A DNA stretch of 64,000 bases from Pseudomonas palmensis (lineage in GTDB: Bacteria > Pseudomonadota > Gammaproteobacteria > Pseudomonadales > Pseudomonadaceae). A model generated the notes under the pieces. The model worked only from the letters and a program-made list of their open reading frames with translations, did not search any database and had not been told where the DNA came from. The DNA is taken from contig NZ_JAFKEC010000001.1 in NCBI RefSeq assembly GCF_017848315.1, positions 245,805 through 309,804 of the forward strand, written 5' to 3'. A program made the position numbers and the translations under genes. The first letter of the stretch is position 1, and every line of letters starts with the position of its first letter. Shown piece by piece: positions 1 through 11,040 of this stretch.

Positions 1-498
1 CTGCTCCTGCTGCCAGCCGTCGACCACGGCCTGGCGAAACAGCCCGTGCTCATAGCGGATACCGTAGCCGTGGGCGGCAATGCCCAGGGTCGACATGCTC
101 TCCATGAAGCACGCCGCCAGGCGCCCGAGGCCGCCGTTGCCCAGCGCCGCGTCGGGTTCGAGCAGGCGGATGCGCTCCAGGTCCACGTCCAGCCCGGTCA
201 TTGCTTCACGGGCGATGTCCAGCAGGCCGAGGTTGCTCAGGCTGTCGTACAGCAGGCGGCCGATGAGAAATTCGAGGGAGAGGTAATAGACGCGCTTCTG
301 GCTCTTGCGGTAGATCTGCCGCGTGTGGTCCATCCAGTGGTCGACCATGTGGTCGCGGGCGGCCAGGGCAATGGCCTCGAACCAGTCGTGGTCGAAGGCG
401 TGCTCGGGGTCCTTGCCGACGGCATAGGTCAGTTTTTCCAGTACAGCGGTGCGAAAGGCAGCCACCTGTGCGTCACGTGCGAGTGGTTCCTGAGACAT
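1..498 (-). CDS. glgP: Glycogen phosphorylase, N-terminal part (runs off the window)
   Basis: Reads from the ATG at 498 leftward off the window edge, so only about 166 N-terminal residues are visible. The segment LEPDAALGNGGLGRLAACF followed by MESMSTLGIAAHGYGIRYE is the characteristic N-terminal block of the alpha-glucan phosphorylase family, which releases glucose-1-phosphate from glycogen in the cytoplasm using PLP. The PLP lysine lies in the missing C-terminal part. It is transcribed away from the following gene. The family call is firm; completeness cannot be judged. Confidence 0.93.
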   Translation of the reverse strand, partial: MSQEPLARDAQVAAFRTAVLEKLTYAVGKDPEHAFDHDWFEAIALAARDHMVDHWMDHTRQIYRKSQKRVYYLSLEFLIGRLLYDSLSNLGLLDIAREAMTGLDVDLERIRLLEPDAALGNGGLGRLAACFMESMSTLGIAAHGYGIRYEHGLFRQAVVDGWQQEQ

Positions 499-697
499 AC
501 GACGTCCTCGGGCAAGTTGACGAATGCGGATGGGGATTTCTCAGCCTAGACGGTTCGACCGGGCGCGGTAGCGCGGGTTCGTTTGTTTCTGTGCAAAAGC
601 GGTACCGGGTTGGCACGAACCCGGCAAATGGTTGTTCACATTTTGACCAACTCCGGTATGATCGCGCGCCCACCCGACCATCTGAAAACCGAACCTG

Positions 698-1102
698 ATG
701 AAACCGACCCTGATTGCCGCCGCCGAACTCGACCGCCTGGATACCTGGCAGAGGTATTCCAGCCACATGTGCGGGGGCTGCATGTCCAGTTGCTGCACCC
801 TGCCGGTGGAGGTCAAGCTCACGGATCTGATCCGCATTGGCGTGGTGGACGAATTCGAACGGGGCGAGCCGCCCAAGAACATCGCCAAGCGCCTGCAGAA
901 GGATGGGATCGTCGAGCGCTTCAACCAGAAGTCCGGGATCTTCACCTTGCAGCGCATGAGCAACGACGATTGCCTGTACCTGGACCGCAAGACGCGGTTC
1001 TGCACCATTTACGACAAGCGCCCCGACACCTGCCGCAACCACCCAAGGATCGGCCCGCGGCCGGGGTACTGCGCGTACAAGCCAAAGCCCGTGGCCCGCT
1101 GA
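698..1102 (+). CDS. YkgJ-family cysteine-cluster protein
   Basis: A 134-residue protein with the UPF0153/YkgJ cysteine pattern: C-GGCMSSCC near residues 25-32, then CLYLDRKTRFCTIYDKRPDTCRNHP near the C-terminus. The spaced cysteines suggest a zinc or iron-sulphur site; the biochemical role of the family is not established. No signal peptide, so probably cytoplasmic. The start is the ATG at 698, which lies just after a short AT-poor spacer. It stands alone, followed by a REP pair and a shared terminator. Confidence 0.85.
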   Translation: MKPTLIAAAELDRLDTWQRYSSHMCGGCMSSCCTLPVEVKLTDLIRIGVVDEFERGEPPKNIAKRLQKDGIVERFNQKSGIFTLQRMSNDDCLYLDRKTRFCTIYDKRPDTCRNHPRIGPRPGYCAYKPKPVAR

Positions 1103-1107
1103 AAAGC

Positions 1108-1173
1108 ATCGCGGGTCAAGCCCGCTCCCACAAGGTTGTGCATTTACCTGTGGGAGCGGGCTTGACCCGCGAT
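1108..1173. repeat. REP element, inverted pair (family A)
   Basis: Two inverted copies of atcgcgggtcaagcccgctc flank a short spacer. The same unit occurs at 6470-6538, 25882-25948 and 38454-38520, always between genes. This is the abundant P. putida-type repetitive extragenic palindrome. Confidence 0.9.
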
Positions 1174-1210
1174 TCGGCCAGCGCAAGTTTCAGGCCTTGC
1201 ACAAACAAAA

Positions 1211-1243
1211 AACGCCCCCGGCCTTTCGACCGGGGGCGTTTTC
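1211..1243. terminator. Bidirectional intrinsic terminator between ykgJ-like gene and typA
   Basis: Stem aacgcccccgg / ccgggggcgtt with loop cctttcga, T-run on the plus side and A-run on the other, so it can end both converging transcripts. Confidence 0.85.
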
Positions 1244-1260
1244 ATTCAGCCTGAGCTAAC

Positions 1261-3081
1261 TCAGTTCTTGGCTTTCTTGGCAGCGCGGGTACGCTCGCCT
1301 TCGTCCAGGATCTTCTTGCGCAGACGGATCGACTTGGGCGTGACTTCGCACAGCTCGTCGTCCTGGATGAATTCCAGGGCCTGTTCCAGGGTGAAGCGAA
1401 CAGGTGGTACCAGAGCGATGGTTTCGTCTTTGCCCGAAGCACGCATGTTGTCGAGCTTCTTGCCCTTGGTAGGGTTGACGCCCAGGTCGTTGTCACGGCT
1501 GTTCAGACCGACGATCTGACCGTTGTAGATCTCCTGGCCGTGCTCGACGAACAGCTTGCCGCGCGCCTGCAGGGTTTCCAGCGAGTAGGTCAGCGCCTTG
1601 CCGGTCTCTACCGATACCAGTACGCCGTTCTGACGGCCGGACATGTGGCCGGACTTCATTGGCGCGTAGCGATCGAAGATCGAGGTCAGGATGCCTGCAC
1701 CGTTGGTCAGGGTCAGGAACTGGTTGCGGAAACCGATCAGACCACGGGCTGGAATGTTGTATTCCAGACGTACACGGCCCTTGCCATCCGGCACCATGTT
1801 GGTCAGGTCGCCTTTACGCAGGCCCATTTCTTCCATGACCTTGCCCTGCGAATCTTCAGGGATGTCGATGGTGACGTTCTCGAACGGCTCGTGCTTGGCA
1901 CCGTCGACTTCGCGGATGATCACTTCCGGACGACCAACACCCATTTCGAAGCCTTCGCGACGCATGGTTTCGATCAGTACCGACAGGTGCAGCTCACCAC
2001 GGCCCGATACCTTGAACTTGTCGGCCGAGTCGCCTTCTTCAACGCGCAGTGCAACGTTGTACAGCAGCTCCTTGTCCAGACGCTCCTTGATGTTGCGGCT
2101 GGTGACGAACTTGCCTTCCTTACCGCAGAACGGCGAGTCGTTGACCTGGAAGGTCATCGAAACGGTCGGCTCGTCGACGGTCAGCGGCTTCATCGCCTCG
2201 ACTGCGTCCGGGGAGCACAGGGTGTCGGAGATGAACAGCTCGTCGAAACCGCTGATGCAGACGATGTCGCCAGCCTGGGCTTCTTCGACGTCGACGCGGT
2301 GCAGGCCGTGGTGACCCATCAGCTTGAGGATACGACCGTTGCGGCGCTTGCCGTCAACGTCGATGGCCACAACCGGGGTGTTCGGCTTGACGCGACCACG
2401 GGCGATGCGGCCAACACCGATCACGCCCAGGAAGCTGTTGTAGTCCAGTGCCGAGATCTGCATCTGGAACGGACCGTCGCGGTCGACGCTTGGCGCTGGC
2501 ACGTTGTCGACGATCGACTGGTACAGCGGGGTCATGTCTTCGGCCATTTCGGTGTGGTCCAGACCGGCAATGCCGTTCAGGGCCGAGGCGTAGACGACCT
2601 TGAAGTCCAGCTGTTCGTCGGTGGCACCCAGGTTGTCGAACAGGTCGAAGATCTGGTCCAGAACCCAGTCAGGACGCGCGCCCGGACGGTCGACCTTGTT
2701 GATCACCACGATCGGACGCAGGCCGGCTTCGAAAGCCTTCTTGGTCACGAAACGGGTTTGCGGCATAGGGCCGTCCTGGGCGTCAACCAGCAGCAGCACG
2801 GAGTCGACCATCGACATCACGCGCTCTACTTCACCACCGAAGTCGGCGTGGCCCGGGGTGTCCACGATGTTGATGTGGTAGCCGTTCCAGTTGATGGCGG
2901 TGTTTTTCGCCAGAATGGTAATGCCGCGCTCTTTTTCCTGGTCGTTGGAGTCCATCACGCGCTCGTCGTTGAGCTCGTTGCGCTCCAGGGTGCCGGACTG
3001 ACGCAGCAGTTTGTCTACCAGGGTGGTCTTGCCATGGTCAACGTGGGCGATGATGGCGATGTTGCGTAGATTTTCGATCAC
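1261..3081 (-). CDS. typA: Ribosome-associated translational GTPase TypA/BipA
   Basis: A 606-residue translational GTPase, the normal length for TypA/BipA. It has all G-domain motifs: AHVDHGKT at 12-19 (P-loop), DTPGH at 74-78 and NKVD at 128-131, followed by the EF-G-like domains II, III and V and the BipA-specific C-terminal region. Family members bind the ribosome and support 50S assembly, cold growth and stress responses. It is transcribed on its own, ending at the shared terminator with the ykgJ-like gene; thiI lies upstream on the same strand, 128 bp away. Confidence 0.97.
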   Translation of the reverse strand: MIENLRNIAIIAHVDHGKTTLVDKLLRQSGTLERNELNDERVMDSNDQEKERGITILAKNTAINWNGYHINIVDTPGHADFGGEVERVMSMVDSVLLLVDAQDGPMPQTRFVTKKAFEAGLRPIVVINKVDRPGARPDWVLDQIFDLFDNLGATDEQLDFKVVYASALNGIAGLDHTEMAEDMTPLYQSIVDNVPAPSVDRDGPFQMQISALDYNSFLGVIGVGRIARGRVKPNTPVVAIDVDGKRRNGRILKLMGHHGLHRVDVEEAQAGDIVCISGFDELFISDTLCSPDAVEAMKPLTVDEPTVSMTFQVNDSPFCGKEGKFVTSRNIKERLDKELLYNVALRVEEGDSADKFKVSGRGELHLSVLIETMRREGFEMGVGRPEVIIREVDGAKHEPFENVTIDIPEDSQGKVMEEMGLRKGDLTNMVPDGKGRVRLEYNIPARGLIGFRNQFLTLTNGAGILTSIFDRYAPMKSGHMSGRQNGVLVSVETGKALTYSLETLQARGKLFVEHGQEIYNGQIVGLNSRDNDLGVNPTKGKKLDNMRASGKDETIALVPPVRFTLEQALEFIQDDELCEVTPKSIRLRKKILDEGERTRAAKKAKN

Positions 3082-3209
3082 TTGTGTATCTCGATCAGAG
3101 GATTCGGGTTGCCGCCCAGTCTAGGCGGCGAATGTGAATGAACGGCGCTCAACGGGCTCGTCGGTCGGGAGGGCGATGGCGGATACTGCCGCCATACAAC
3201 CCCGGCATC

Positions 3210-4664
3210 TTATGTCGGACGATAAACGCGCACATTGGCATGCCCCTCACTCAGTAGATGGTGGGCATGCAGGCGACTCATCACTCCCTTGTCGCAATAC
3301 AGCAAGTACTGGCGCGTGGGGTCCAGCTCCTTGAAGCGACTGTTGAGGGCGTAGAACGGCAAGGCCTTGACCTCGATGCCGTCCAGTTCCAGAGGCTGGT
3401 CTTCCTGGGCGTCGGGGTGACGAATGTCGATCACCACCTGCCCGGCCAGCGCCTGGCTGACTTCTTCGATCTGGATATCCTGGCCCAGTTCATCGATCAC
3501 GTGGTCGATGGACACCAGGCGGGCGCGTTCCAGGGCGCGCTCGAGCACGGCCATGTCGAACTGCTTCTCTTCATGGTCGACGCGGTGACGCTTGGCACAG
3601 GTGGTCGGGTTCACCGAGATCACGCCGCAGTACTCGGGCATGTGCTTGGCGAACTCGGCGGTGCCGATTTCATTGGCCTGGTCGATGATGTCCTGCTTGT
3701 GGCTGGCCAGCAGCGGGCGCAGCACCAGCTTCTCGGTGGCCGAGTCGATCACCGCCAGGTTGGGCAATGTCTGGCTGGACACCTGGGAAATCGCCTCGCC
3801 GGTGACCAGCGCGTCGATCTGCAGGCGGTCGGCGATGTTGGTGGCGGCGCGCAGCATCATGCGCTTGAGGGTCACGCCCATGTAGCTGTTGTCGACCTTG
3901 CCGAGGATCTCGCCCACCACCTCTTCGAACGGCACGCTGACGAACAGCACGCGCTGGCTGCTGCCGTACTTCTTCCACAGGTAGTGCGCGACTTCCATCA
4001 CGCCCAGCTCGTGGGCACGGCCGCCCAGGTTGAAGAAGCAGAAGTGGGTCATCAGGCCGCGGCGCATCATCTGGTAGGCCGCCACGGTGGAGTCGAAGCC
4101 GCCGGACATCAGCACCAGGGTCTGCTCCAGCGCGCCCAGCGGGTAGCCGCCGATGCCCTTGTGCTGGTTGTGGATCACGTACAGGCGCTTGTCGCGGATC
4201 TCGATGCGCACTTCCACTTCGGGGTTGCGCAGGTCGATGCCGGCGGCGCCGCACTGCTGGCGCAGCTGGCTGCCGACATAGCGGTCGACGTCCATCGAGC
4301 TGAAATCATGGTGGCCGCCGCGCTTGCAGCGCACGGCAAAGTGCTTGCCGGCCAGCAGGTGGCCGAAATGCGTCTTGCACTTGGCGACGATATCGTCGAA
4401 GTCGCCCAGCGGGTACTCATCGACCTGGAGGAAATGCGCGATGCCCGGCATGCAGCTCAGGCGCTCGGTCATTTCGCGCAGCACCTTCTCGTCGTCCAGG
4501 CGGGTGACCACCTCCAGATTGTCCCAGACACCATCGACCGCGAGCGCAGGATCCAGGTCCTTGAGCACGGTGCGGATGTTGCGGCCCAGTTGACGGATGA
4601 AGCGCTTTCGAACCGGGCGGCTCTTGATGGTGATCTCTGGAAAGACTTTGACGATTAGTTTCAT
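3210..4664 (-). CDS. thiI: tRNA 4-thiouridine synthase ThiI
   Basis: A 484-residue ThiI of the long, rhodanese-fused type. It contains an N-terminal ferredoxin-like/THUMP region (about residues 1-165), the PP-loop SGGFDSTVA near residue 185, and a C-terminal rhodanese domain with CDKGVMS (Cys 457). The second conserved cysteine is in PEYCGV near residue 345. It adenylates U8 of tRNA and transfers sulphur to make s4U; the long form also feeds thiamine thiazole synthesis. It lies divergent to glnA. An unexplained minus-strand terminator-like hairpin lies about 120 bp upstream of its start. Confidence 0.96.
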   Translation of the reverse strand: MKLIVKVFPEITIKSRPVRKRFIRQLGRNIRTVLKDLDPALAVDGVWDNLEVVTRLDDEKVLREMTERLSCMPGIAHFLQVDEYPLGDFDDIVAKCKTHFGHLLAGKHFAVRCKRGGHHDFSSMDVDRYVGSQLRQQCGAAGIDLRNPEVEVRIEIRDKRLYVIHNQHKGIGGYPLGALEQTLVLMSGGFDSTVAAYQMMRRGLMTHFCFFNLGGRAHELGVMEVAHYLWKKYGSSQRVLFVSVPFEEVVGEILGKVDNSYMGVTLKRMMLRAATNIADRLQIDALVTGEAISQVSSQTLPNLAVIDSATEKLVLRPLLASHKQDIIDQANEIGTAEFAKHMPEYCGVISVNPTTCAKRHRVDHEEKQFDMAVLERALERARLVSIDHVIDELGQDIQIEEVSQALAGQVVIDIRHPDAQEDQPLELDGIEVKALPFYALNSRFKELDPTRQYLLYCDKGVMSRLHAHHLLSEGHANVRVYRPT

Positions 4665-4761
4665 GAAAACAGCGCGCGCGTGGCCAGCCGAAAAAGAAGG
4701 GGCGCGGATTATAGCGGAATTCGCTCAAGCTTTGAGCAACTTTTGTACAGAAGGTTTCACG

Positions 4762-4778
4762 TGCACCATTTTGGGTCA
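4762..4778 (+). promoter_or_regulatory. Probable NtrC binding site upstream of glnA
   Basis: tgcaccattttgggtca: the left half matches the NtrC consensus TGCACC-N4-TGGTGCA perfectly and the right half imperfectly. It lies about 105 bp upstream of the sigma-54 promoter, a normal enhancer distance. Confidence 0.6.
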
Positions 4779-4786
4779 CTCAAACG

Positions 4787-4831
4787 AAAAAACGCCTCCT
4801 AAGGGTGCAGGAAAAACCCCTGAGGCGCCGT
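4787..4831 (-). terminator. Orphan minus-strand intrinsic terminator between thiI and glnA
   Basis: On the minus strand CGCCTC-AGGG pairs with CCCT-(bulge)-GAGGCG and is followed by six T. There is no minus-strand gene upstream of it inside this gap, so it would end a transcript starting in the glnA promoter region: either a small RNA or a conditional thiI leader. Confidence 0.5.
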
Positions 4832-4881
4832 TGGCACCCGTAAACGCGTGAGAATGGGGCGAAAAACCCAACTCGGGGCAC

Positions 4882-4897
4882 TGGCATGCAATTTGCT
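4882..4897 (+). promoter_or_regulatory. Sigma-54 promoter of glnA
   Basis: tggcatgcaatttgct has the GG-N10-GC spacing and matches consensus TGGCACG-N4-TTGCW at nearly every position. It lies 99 bp upstream of the glnA ATG with an NtrC-like site further upstream. Confidence 0.88.
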
Positions 4898-4995
4898 CCC
4901 TTGTGAGGCAGGTTGCCTTGGCCGACTATTCGCGCCCGGCATCACCCAAATTACAAGGGCTGCACAGGCACGCTCTACCCCACCCGGAGGACACC

Positions 4996-6402
4996 ATGTC
5001 GAAGTCGGTTCAACTCATCAAAGATCATGACGTTAAATGGATTGATCTGCGCTTCACTGACACCAAGGGCACCCAGCACCACGTCACCATGCCAGCCCGT
5101 GACGCGCTGGAAGACGACTTCTTCGAAGCCGGCAAGATGTTCGACGGTTCCTCCATCGCTGGCTGGAAAGGCATCGAAGCCTCCGACATGATCCTGATGC
5201 CGGACGACTCCACCGCCGTGCTCGACCCGTTCACCGAAGAGCCGACCCTGATCCTGGTCTGCGACATCATCGAACCGTCGACCATGCAAGGCTACGACCG
5301 CGACCCGCGCGCCATCGCCAAGCAGGCCGAAGAGTTCCTGCGCTCCACCGGCATCGGCGACACCGTATTCGCAGGCCCTGAGCCTGAGTTCTTCATCTTC
5401 GACGAAGTGAAGTTCAAGTCCGACATTTCGGGCTCGATGTTCAAGATCTACTCCGAGCAGGGCTCGTGGATGTCCGACCAGGACGTGGAAGGTGGCAACA
5501 AGGGCCACCGTCCAGGCGTCAAGGGCGGCTACTTCCCGGTTCCGCCGTTCGACCACGACCACGAGATCCGTACTGCCATGTGCAACGCACTGGAAGAAAT
5601 GGGCCAGGTCGTCGAAGTGCACCACCACGAAGTGGCGACTGCCGGTCAGAACGAAATCGGCGTCAAGTTCAACACCCTGGTGAAAAAAGCTGACGAAGTT
5701 CAGACCCTGAAATACGTCGTGCACAACGTTGCCGACGCCTATGGCCGCACCGCTACCTTCATGCCAAAACCGCTGTACGGCGACAACGGCTCGGGCATGC
5801 ACGTGCACATGTCGATCTGGAAAGACGGCAAGAACACCTTCGCCGGCGAAGGCTATGCCGGCCTGTCCGATACCGCCCTGTACTTCATCGGCGGCATCAT
5901 CAAGCACGGCAAGGCCCTGAACGGCTTCACCAACCCGTCGACCAACTCCTACAAGCGTCTGGTCCCGGGCTTCGAAGCCCCGGTCATGCTGGCCTACTCG
6001 GCACGCAACCGTTCTGCCTCGATCCGCATTCCTTACGTGTCGAGCCCCAAGGCCCGCCGTATCGAAGCGCGCTTCCCGGACCCGGCGGCCAACCCGTACC
6101 TGGCCTTCGCTGCGCTGCTGATGGCCGGCCTGGACGGCATCCAGAACAAGATCCACCCAGGCGATGCCGCCGACAAGAACCTGTACGACCTGCCGCCTGA
6201 AGAGGCCAAAGAGATCCCGCAGGTCTGTGGCAGCCTGAAGGAAGCCCTGGAAGAGCTGGACAAGGGCCGTGCGTTCCTGACCAAGGGCGGCGTGTTCTCC
6301 GACGAGTTCATCGATGCCTACATCGCCCTGAAAAGCGAAGAAGAAATCAAGGTGCGCACCTTCGTACACCCACTGGAATACGAGCTGTACTACAGCTGCT
6401 AA
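4996..6402 (+). CDS. glnA: Glutamine synthetase type I
   Basis: A 468-residue class I glutamine synthetase, making glutamine from glutamate, ammonia and ATP. The start at 4996 is chosen over an in-frame upstream start because GGAGG sits at 4986-4990 and the protein then begins [20 protein letters not shown], as expected. Visible signatures include the [11 protein letters not shown] segment, [10 protein letters not shown], and [10 protein letters not shown] near residue 397, which holds the tyrosine that is adenylylated in enteric enzymes. A sigma-54 promoter and the ntrBC genes downstream point to NtrC control. Confidence 0.98.
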   Translation: MSKSVQLIKDHDVKWIDLRFTDTKGTQHHVTMPARDALEDDFFEAGKMFDGSSIAGWKGIEASDMILMPDDSTAVLDPFTEEPTLILVCDIIEPSTMQGYDRDPRAIAKQAEEFLRSTGIGDTVFAGPEPEFFIFDEVKFKSDISGSMFKIYSEQGSWMSDQDVEGGNKGHRPGVKGGYFPVPPFDHDHEIRTAMCNALEEMGQVVEVHHHEVATAGQNEIGVKFNTLVKKADEVQTLKYVVHNVADAYGRTATFMPKPLYGDNGSGMHVHMSIWKDGKNTFAGEGYAGLSDTALYFIGGIIKHGKALNGFTNPSTNSYKRLVPGFEAPVMLAYSARNRSASIRIPYVSSPKARRIEARFPDPAANPYLAFAALLMAGLDGIQNKIHPGDAADKNLYDLPPEEAKEIPQVCGSLKEALEELDKGRAFLTKGGVFSDEFIDAYIALKSEEEIKVRTFVHPLEYELYYSC

Positions 6403-6435
6403 GCCAGTGACGCTCGCTCACGCGGCGTAACGAGA

Positions 6436-6465
6436 GAGGCCTCCCATTCGGGAGGCCTTTTTTTT
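6436..6465 (+). terminator. Intrinsic terminator of glnA
   Basis: aggcctcc / ggaggcct stem with a cattcg loop, followed by eight T. It separates glnA from ntrBC transcription. Confidence 0.92.
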
Positions 6466-6469
6466 GCGC

Positions 6470-6538
6470 TGACTTCATCGCGGGTCAAGCCCGCTGCCAC
6501 AAACCAGTGGGAGCGGGCTTGACCCGCGATGAAGTCAG
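6470..6538. repeat. REP element, inverted pair (family A) with extended arms
   Basis: Same family as 1108-1173, but the palindrome extends outward to tgacttcatcgcgggtcaag and its complement. Confidence 0.9.
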
Positions 6539-6684
6539 CAGTGCTCTACAATGGTGCACAAGGCAGCGCTACCCCTGCACCAACAGCCCATTTTGGTTCA
6601 AAAACAGCCTGCAACCTGTTAACTCAGTCATTTTTTGCGCAGCCAGGGCCCGGTTTCAGGGAATTGCGCTTCTTTTCGGAGCCT

Positions 6685-6700
6685 TGGTTTGGTTCTTGCA
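6685..6700 (+). promoter_or_regulatory. Possible sigma-54 promoter of ntrBC
   Basis: tggtttggttcttgca has correct GG-N10-GC spacing and a good -12 TTGCA, but a poor -24 element. TGCACC/TGGTGCA half-sites occur upstream near 6550-6580. It starts 102 bp before the ntrB ATG. Confidence 0.4.
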
Positions 6701-6786
6701 TTTTCCTGGCATCAGCCGATTACCAGCGCGCGCCACCCTGGCCCCGATCAGGGCGGTACTGTGCCAAAAGAGGTCAACGACGCCCC

Positions 6787-7868
6787 ATGACCATCAGCGA
6801 TGCACTGCACCGACTGCTACTGGACAACCTGACCACTGCCACCATTCTGCTCAATGCCGAATTGCGCCTGGAGTACATGAACCCGGCAGCGGAAATGCTC
6901 CTGGCCATCAGCGGCCAGCGCAGCCACGGGCAGTTCATCAGCGAGCTGTTCACCGAATCGACCGAAGCGCTCAACTCGCTGCGCCAGGCCGTGGAGCACG
7001 CGCACCCGTTCACCAAGCGCGAAGCCATGCTCACCGCCCTCACCGGCCAGACCCTGACCGTCGACTACGCCGTCACCCCGATCCTCAACCACGGCCGCAC
7101 CCTGCTGCTGCTCGAAGTGCACCCGCGCGACCGCCTGCTGCGCATCACCAAGGAAGAGGCGCAGCTGTCCAAGCAGGAAACCACCAAGATGCTGGTGCGC
7201 GGCATGGCCCACGAAATCAAGAACCCGCTGGGCGGCATCCGTGGCGCCGCGCAGCTGCTGGCCCGCGAACTGCCCGACAACGGCCTCAAGGACTACACCA
7301 ACGTCATCATCGAAGAGGCCGACCGCCTGCGTAACCTGGTCGACCGCATGCTCGGCTCCAACAAACTGCCGTCGCTGGCCATGACCAACATCCACGAAGT
7401 GCTCGAGCGCGTGTGCAGCCTGGTGGAGGCCGAAAGCCAGGGCGGCATCACCCTGGTGCGCGACTACGACCCGAGCCTGCCCGACGTGCTGGTGGACCGC
7501 GAGCAGATGATCCAGGCCGTGCTCAACATCGTGCGCAACGCCATGCAGGCCATCAGCGGGCAGAACGAGCTGCGCCTGGGCCGCATCACCCTGCGCAGCC
7601 GCGCCATGCGCCAGTTCACCATCGGCCACACCCGCCACCGCCTGGTGGCGCGCATCGAAATCATCGACAACGGCCCGGGCATACCCGCGGAACTGCAGGA
7701 CACCCTCTTCTATCCCATGGTCAGCGGTCGCCCGGACGGTACCGGGCTGGGCCTGGCCATCACCCAGAACATCATCAGCCAGCACCAGGGCCTGATCGAA
7801 TGTGACAGCCACCCTGGCCACACCACCTTCTCGATCTTCCTGCCGCTGGAACAAGGAGCCACTTCTTC

Positions 7869-7872
<4 letters not shown>
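6787..7872 (+). CDS. ntrB: Nitrogen regulation sensor histidine kinase NtrB
   Basis: A 361-residue soluble sensor kinase (NtrB/GlnL). There is a PAS domain over about residues 1-115, the phospho-acceptor H142 in RGMAHEIKNPLGG, and a C-terminal ATPase domain with N box (NIVRNAMQA), DNGPG and GTGLGLAI. In the family, PII protein switches it between kinase and phosphatase toward NtrC according to glutamine status. The start at 6787 gives the normal N-terminus; the longer in-frame reading upstream covers the promoter region. The stop codon overlaps the ntrC start (ATGA). Confidence 0.96.
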
Positions 7873-9305
<1,433 letters not shown>

Positions 9306-9317
9306 CTCAGGGGCCTC

Positions 9318-9381
9318 TTCGCCGGCAAGGCCGGCTCCTACAAACGCCGCCGTACCTGTAGGAGCCGGCCTTGCCGGCGAA
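9318..9381. repeat. REP element, inverted pair (family B)
   Basis: Inverted copies of ttcgccggcaaggccggctc, a second REP family also seen at 22645-22706, 57140-57204 and, as a single copy, at 59946-59975. Confidence 0.9.
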
Positions 9382-9417
9382 CAGCTTGCCCCATTGCTGC
9401 ACCATGCCTGCCCCCGC

Positions 9418-9434
9418 TGCACCGCCTGAAGGCA
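9418..9434 (+). promoter_or_regulatory. Possible NtrC site upstream of the sRNA promoter
   Basis: TGCACC-N4-gaaggca: one perfect half of the NtrC consensus and one weak half; another TGCACC half lies at 9398-9403. It is about 65 bp upstream of the sigma-54 promoter. Confidence 0.35.
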
Positions 9435-9498
9435 AAAACACCCCTCACAACCGCATCAAACCCAGCAAAACCCCAGGTTCCATTGCCCCAGGCCAACT

Positions 9499-9514
9499 TG
9501 GCACACCCCCTGCA
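9499..9514 (+). promoter_or_regulatory. Sigma-54 promoter between ntrC and the next gene
   Basis: tggcacaccccctgca: TGGCAC at -24, TGCA at -12 and exact GG-N10-GC spacing. No ORF follows; a terminator-like sequence lies about 60 bp downstream. Confidence 0.75.
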
Positions 9515-9524
9515 TATACCTAAG

Positions 9525-9582
9525 CACAACCCAGTTTTGGGGACCTTGGTACAGGCAGGCCGGGGAATCCCCTCTTTTATTC
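9525..9582 (+). ncRNA. nrsZ: Candidate NrsZ-like nitrogen-regulated sRNA
   Basis: A very short predicted transcript, starting about 11 bases after the -12 element and ending at ggggaatcccctcttttatt. It lies between ntrC and the convergent hypothetical gene that precedes trmL, the same neighbourhood as P. aeruginosa NrsZ, a sigma-54/NtrC-dependent sRNA. This version would be much shorter than the P. aeruginosa RNA and might carry only one of its repeated units. The terminator stem is only 4 bp and its T-run overlaps the end of the next gene. The identification is inferred from promoter and position. Confidence 0.5.
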
Positions 9583-10014
9583 GTGCAGTTTCACCTGCAC
9601 CCTCCAGCGGCCCTGCACCGGCTCGCCGGCCCAGTCGCCGCGCAGCGGCCGGGCCGCCACCAGGCTCAGCAACAGGCCCTGGTCGCTGTTCTGCAGGCGC
9701 CAGCTCACGGGCTTGCCCGCCAACTGCAACTGACCCTTCTGGCTCCGCCCGCTGGCCTGGAACACCAGCGCCAGCGTGCCCTCGACCTCCTCGCCATGCA
9801 GTTGCGGCTCTTCGTTGAACCACAGGTTCAGGCCATCGGCCACCACCTCCACTCGCTCCAGTACCCGTGGTTCAGGCGCGGTGAGGCGGCCGATCATCAG
9901 GCCCACCAGCATACCGAACAGGGCCATGGAGAACAGCACCCGCGGCCACAGTTTCGAACGCGGGTCCGGTTCGGGGGTAGAATGCTCGTCATCTTTATGC
10001 TCGGAGCCGTGCAT
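9577..10014 (-). CDS. Conserved inner-membrane protein of unknown function
   Basis: A 145-residue protein with a charged cytoplasmic N-terminus (about residues 1-25, rich in D/E/K), one membrane helix (VLFSMALFGMLVGLMIG) and a roughly 95-residue periplasmic part. Pseudomonas genomes carry such a gene between ntrC and trmL; I know no function. Its ATG shares the tetramer CATG with the divergent trmL start, so each gene's upstream region lies inside the other. No strong Shine-Dalgarno is visible. Confidence 0.75.
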   Translation of the reverse strand: MHGSEHKDDEHSTPEPDPRSKLWPRVLFSMALFGMLVGLMIGRLTAPEPRVLERVEVVADGLNLWFNEEPQLHGEEVEGTLALVFQASGRSQKGQLQLAGKPVSWRLQNSDQGLLLSLVAARPLRGDWAGEPVQGRWRVQVKLHE

Positions 10015-10468
10015 GTTTCACGTCATCCTTTTTCAACCGGAAATTCCACCGAATACCGGCAACATTATACGGCTGTGCGCCAACAGCGGCTGCCAGCTGC
10101 ACCTGATCGACCCGATCGGCTTCGAACTGGACGACAAGCGCCTGCGCCGTGCGGGCCTGGATTACCACGAGTACGCCACCCTCAAGCGCCACAGCGACCT
10201 GCCCAGCTGCCTCGAGAGCCTGGGCAACCCGCGCCTGTTCGCCTTCACCACCAAGGGCTCGCGGCCGTTTCACGACGTGGCCTTCGCCCCCGGCGACGCC
10301 TTTCTGTTCGGCCCCGAAAGCCGTGGCCTGCCGCCCGGGGTGCTCGACCCGCTGGGCAGCGACCAGCGCCTGCGCCTGCCCATGCGTGAAGGCTGCCGCA
10401 GCCTGAACCTGTCCAACACCGTGGCCGTGGCGGTGTACGAAGCCTGGCGCCAGCAAGGTTTTGCCTGA
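10013..10468 (+). CDS. trmL: tRNA (cytidine/uridine-34 2'-O)-methyltransferase TrmL
   Basis: A 151-residue minimal SPOUT methyltransferase, the usual TrmL length. It has the N-terminal PEIPPNTGNIIRLCANSG motif, the central FGPESRGLP loop and the C-terminal RSLNLSNTVAVAVYE, which form the trefoil-knot SAM site. It methylates the ribose at wobble position 34 of tRNA-Leu isoacceptors. The start at 10013 is supported by GGAG at 10003-10006 and by homology. It is followed by a terminator and the convergent secB. Confidence 0.95.
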   Translation: MFHVILFQPEIPPNTGNIIRLCANSGCQLHLIDPIGFELDDKRLRRAGLDYHEYATLKRHSDLPSCLESLGNPRLFAFTTKGSRPFHDVAFAPGDAFLFGPESRGLPPGVLDPLGSDQRLRLPMREGCRSLNLSNTVAVAVYEAWRQQGFA

Positions 10469-10475
10469 GGCATGA

Positions 10476-10500
10476 AAAAAGCGCCCCGAAGGGCGCTTTC
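10476..10500. terminator. Intrinsic terminator between trmL and secB
   Basis: A-run, then stem agcgcccc / gggcgct with a short gaa loop, then tttc. Placed to serve both converging genes. Confidence 0.75.
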
Positions 10501-10517
10501 AACGTACCGCAGTCAGC

Positions 10518-11006
10518 TTACTGCAGCGAAGGCGCTTCGCCTGCTTCCTGCATGCGCTGCATCTCTTGCGCGTACAGGGCATCGAAGTTCACCGGCGACA
10601 GCATCAGGGCCGGGAACGAACCACGGGTCACCAGGTTGTCCAGCGCTTCACGCGCATACGGGAACAGGATGTTCGGGCAGAACGCGCCCAGGGTGTGGCT
10701 CATCGAAGCCGGGTCGAGGTTCTTGATCAGGAAGATACCCGCCTGCTGAACTTCGGCGATGAAGGCAACCTCTTCACCGTTCTTGACCGTGACCGACAGG
10801 GTCAGCACGACCTCGTGGAAATCGCCTTCCAGGCCTTTCTGTTTGGTGTTCAGGTCCAGCGCGACGCTCGGTTCCCACTGCTGGCGGAAGATCGCCGGGC
10901 TTTTCGGCGCTTCGAACGACAGGTCACGCACATAGATGCGCTGCAGGGAGAATTGCGGGGAGCTTTCGTCGGCTGCCGCAGCGCCGTTGTTCTGTTCTTC
11001 AGTCAT
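10518..11006 (-). CDS. secB: Protein-export chaperone SecB
   Basis: A 162-residue SecB beginning [20 protein letters not shown], with [16 protein letters not shown] and the conserved [21 protein letters not shown] segment near the C-terminus. The tetramer holds preproteins unfolded and delivers them to SecA. The ATG at 11006 is preferred to longer readings because AAGGA precedes it and the family starts here. It is the third gene of a rhodanese-grxC-secB operon, the same order as E. coli yibN-grxC-secB. Confidence 0.97.
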   Translation of the reverse strand: MTEEQNNGAAAADESSPQFSLQRIYVRDLSFEAPKSPAIFRQQWEPSVALDLNTKQKGLEGDFHEVVLTLSVTVKNGEEVAFIAEVQQAGIFLIKNLDPASMSHTLGAFCPNILFPYAREALDNLVTRGSFPALMLSPVNFDALYAQEMQRMQEAGEAPSLQ

Positions 11007-11040
11007 GACAGATCCTTCTTTGCAGGGTCTTGTAGGGAAT

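Noticed and set aside
1540..3069. 509-codon plus-strand ORF opposite typA
   Set aside because: Antisense shadow of a clearly real gene.
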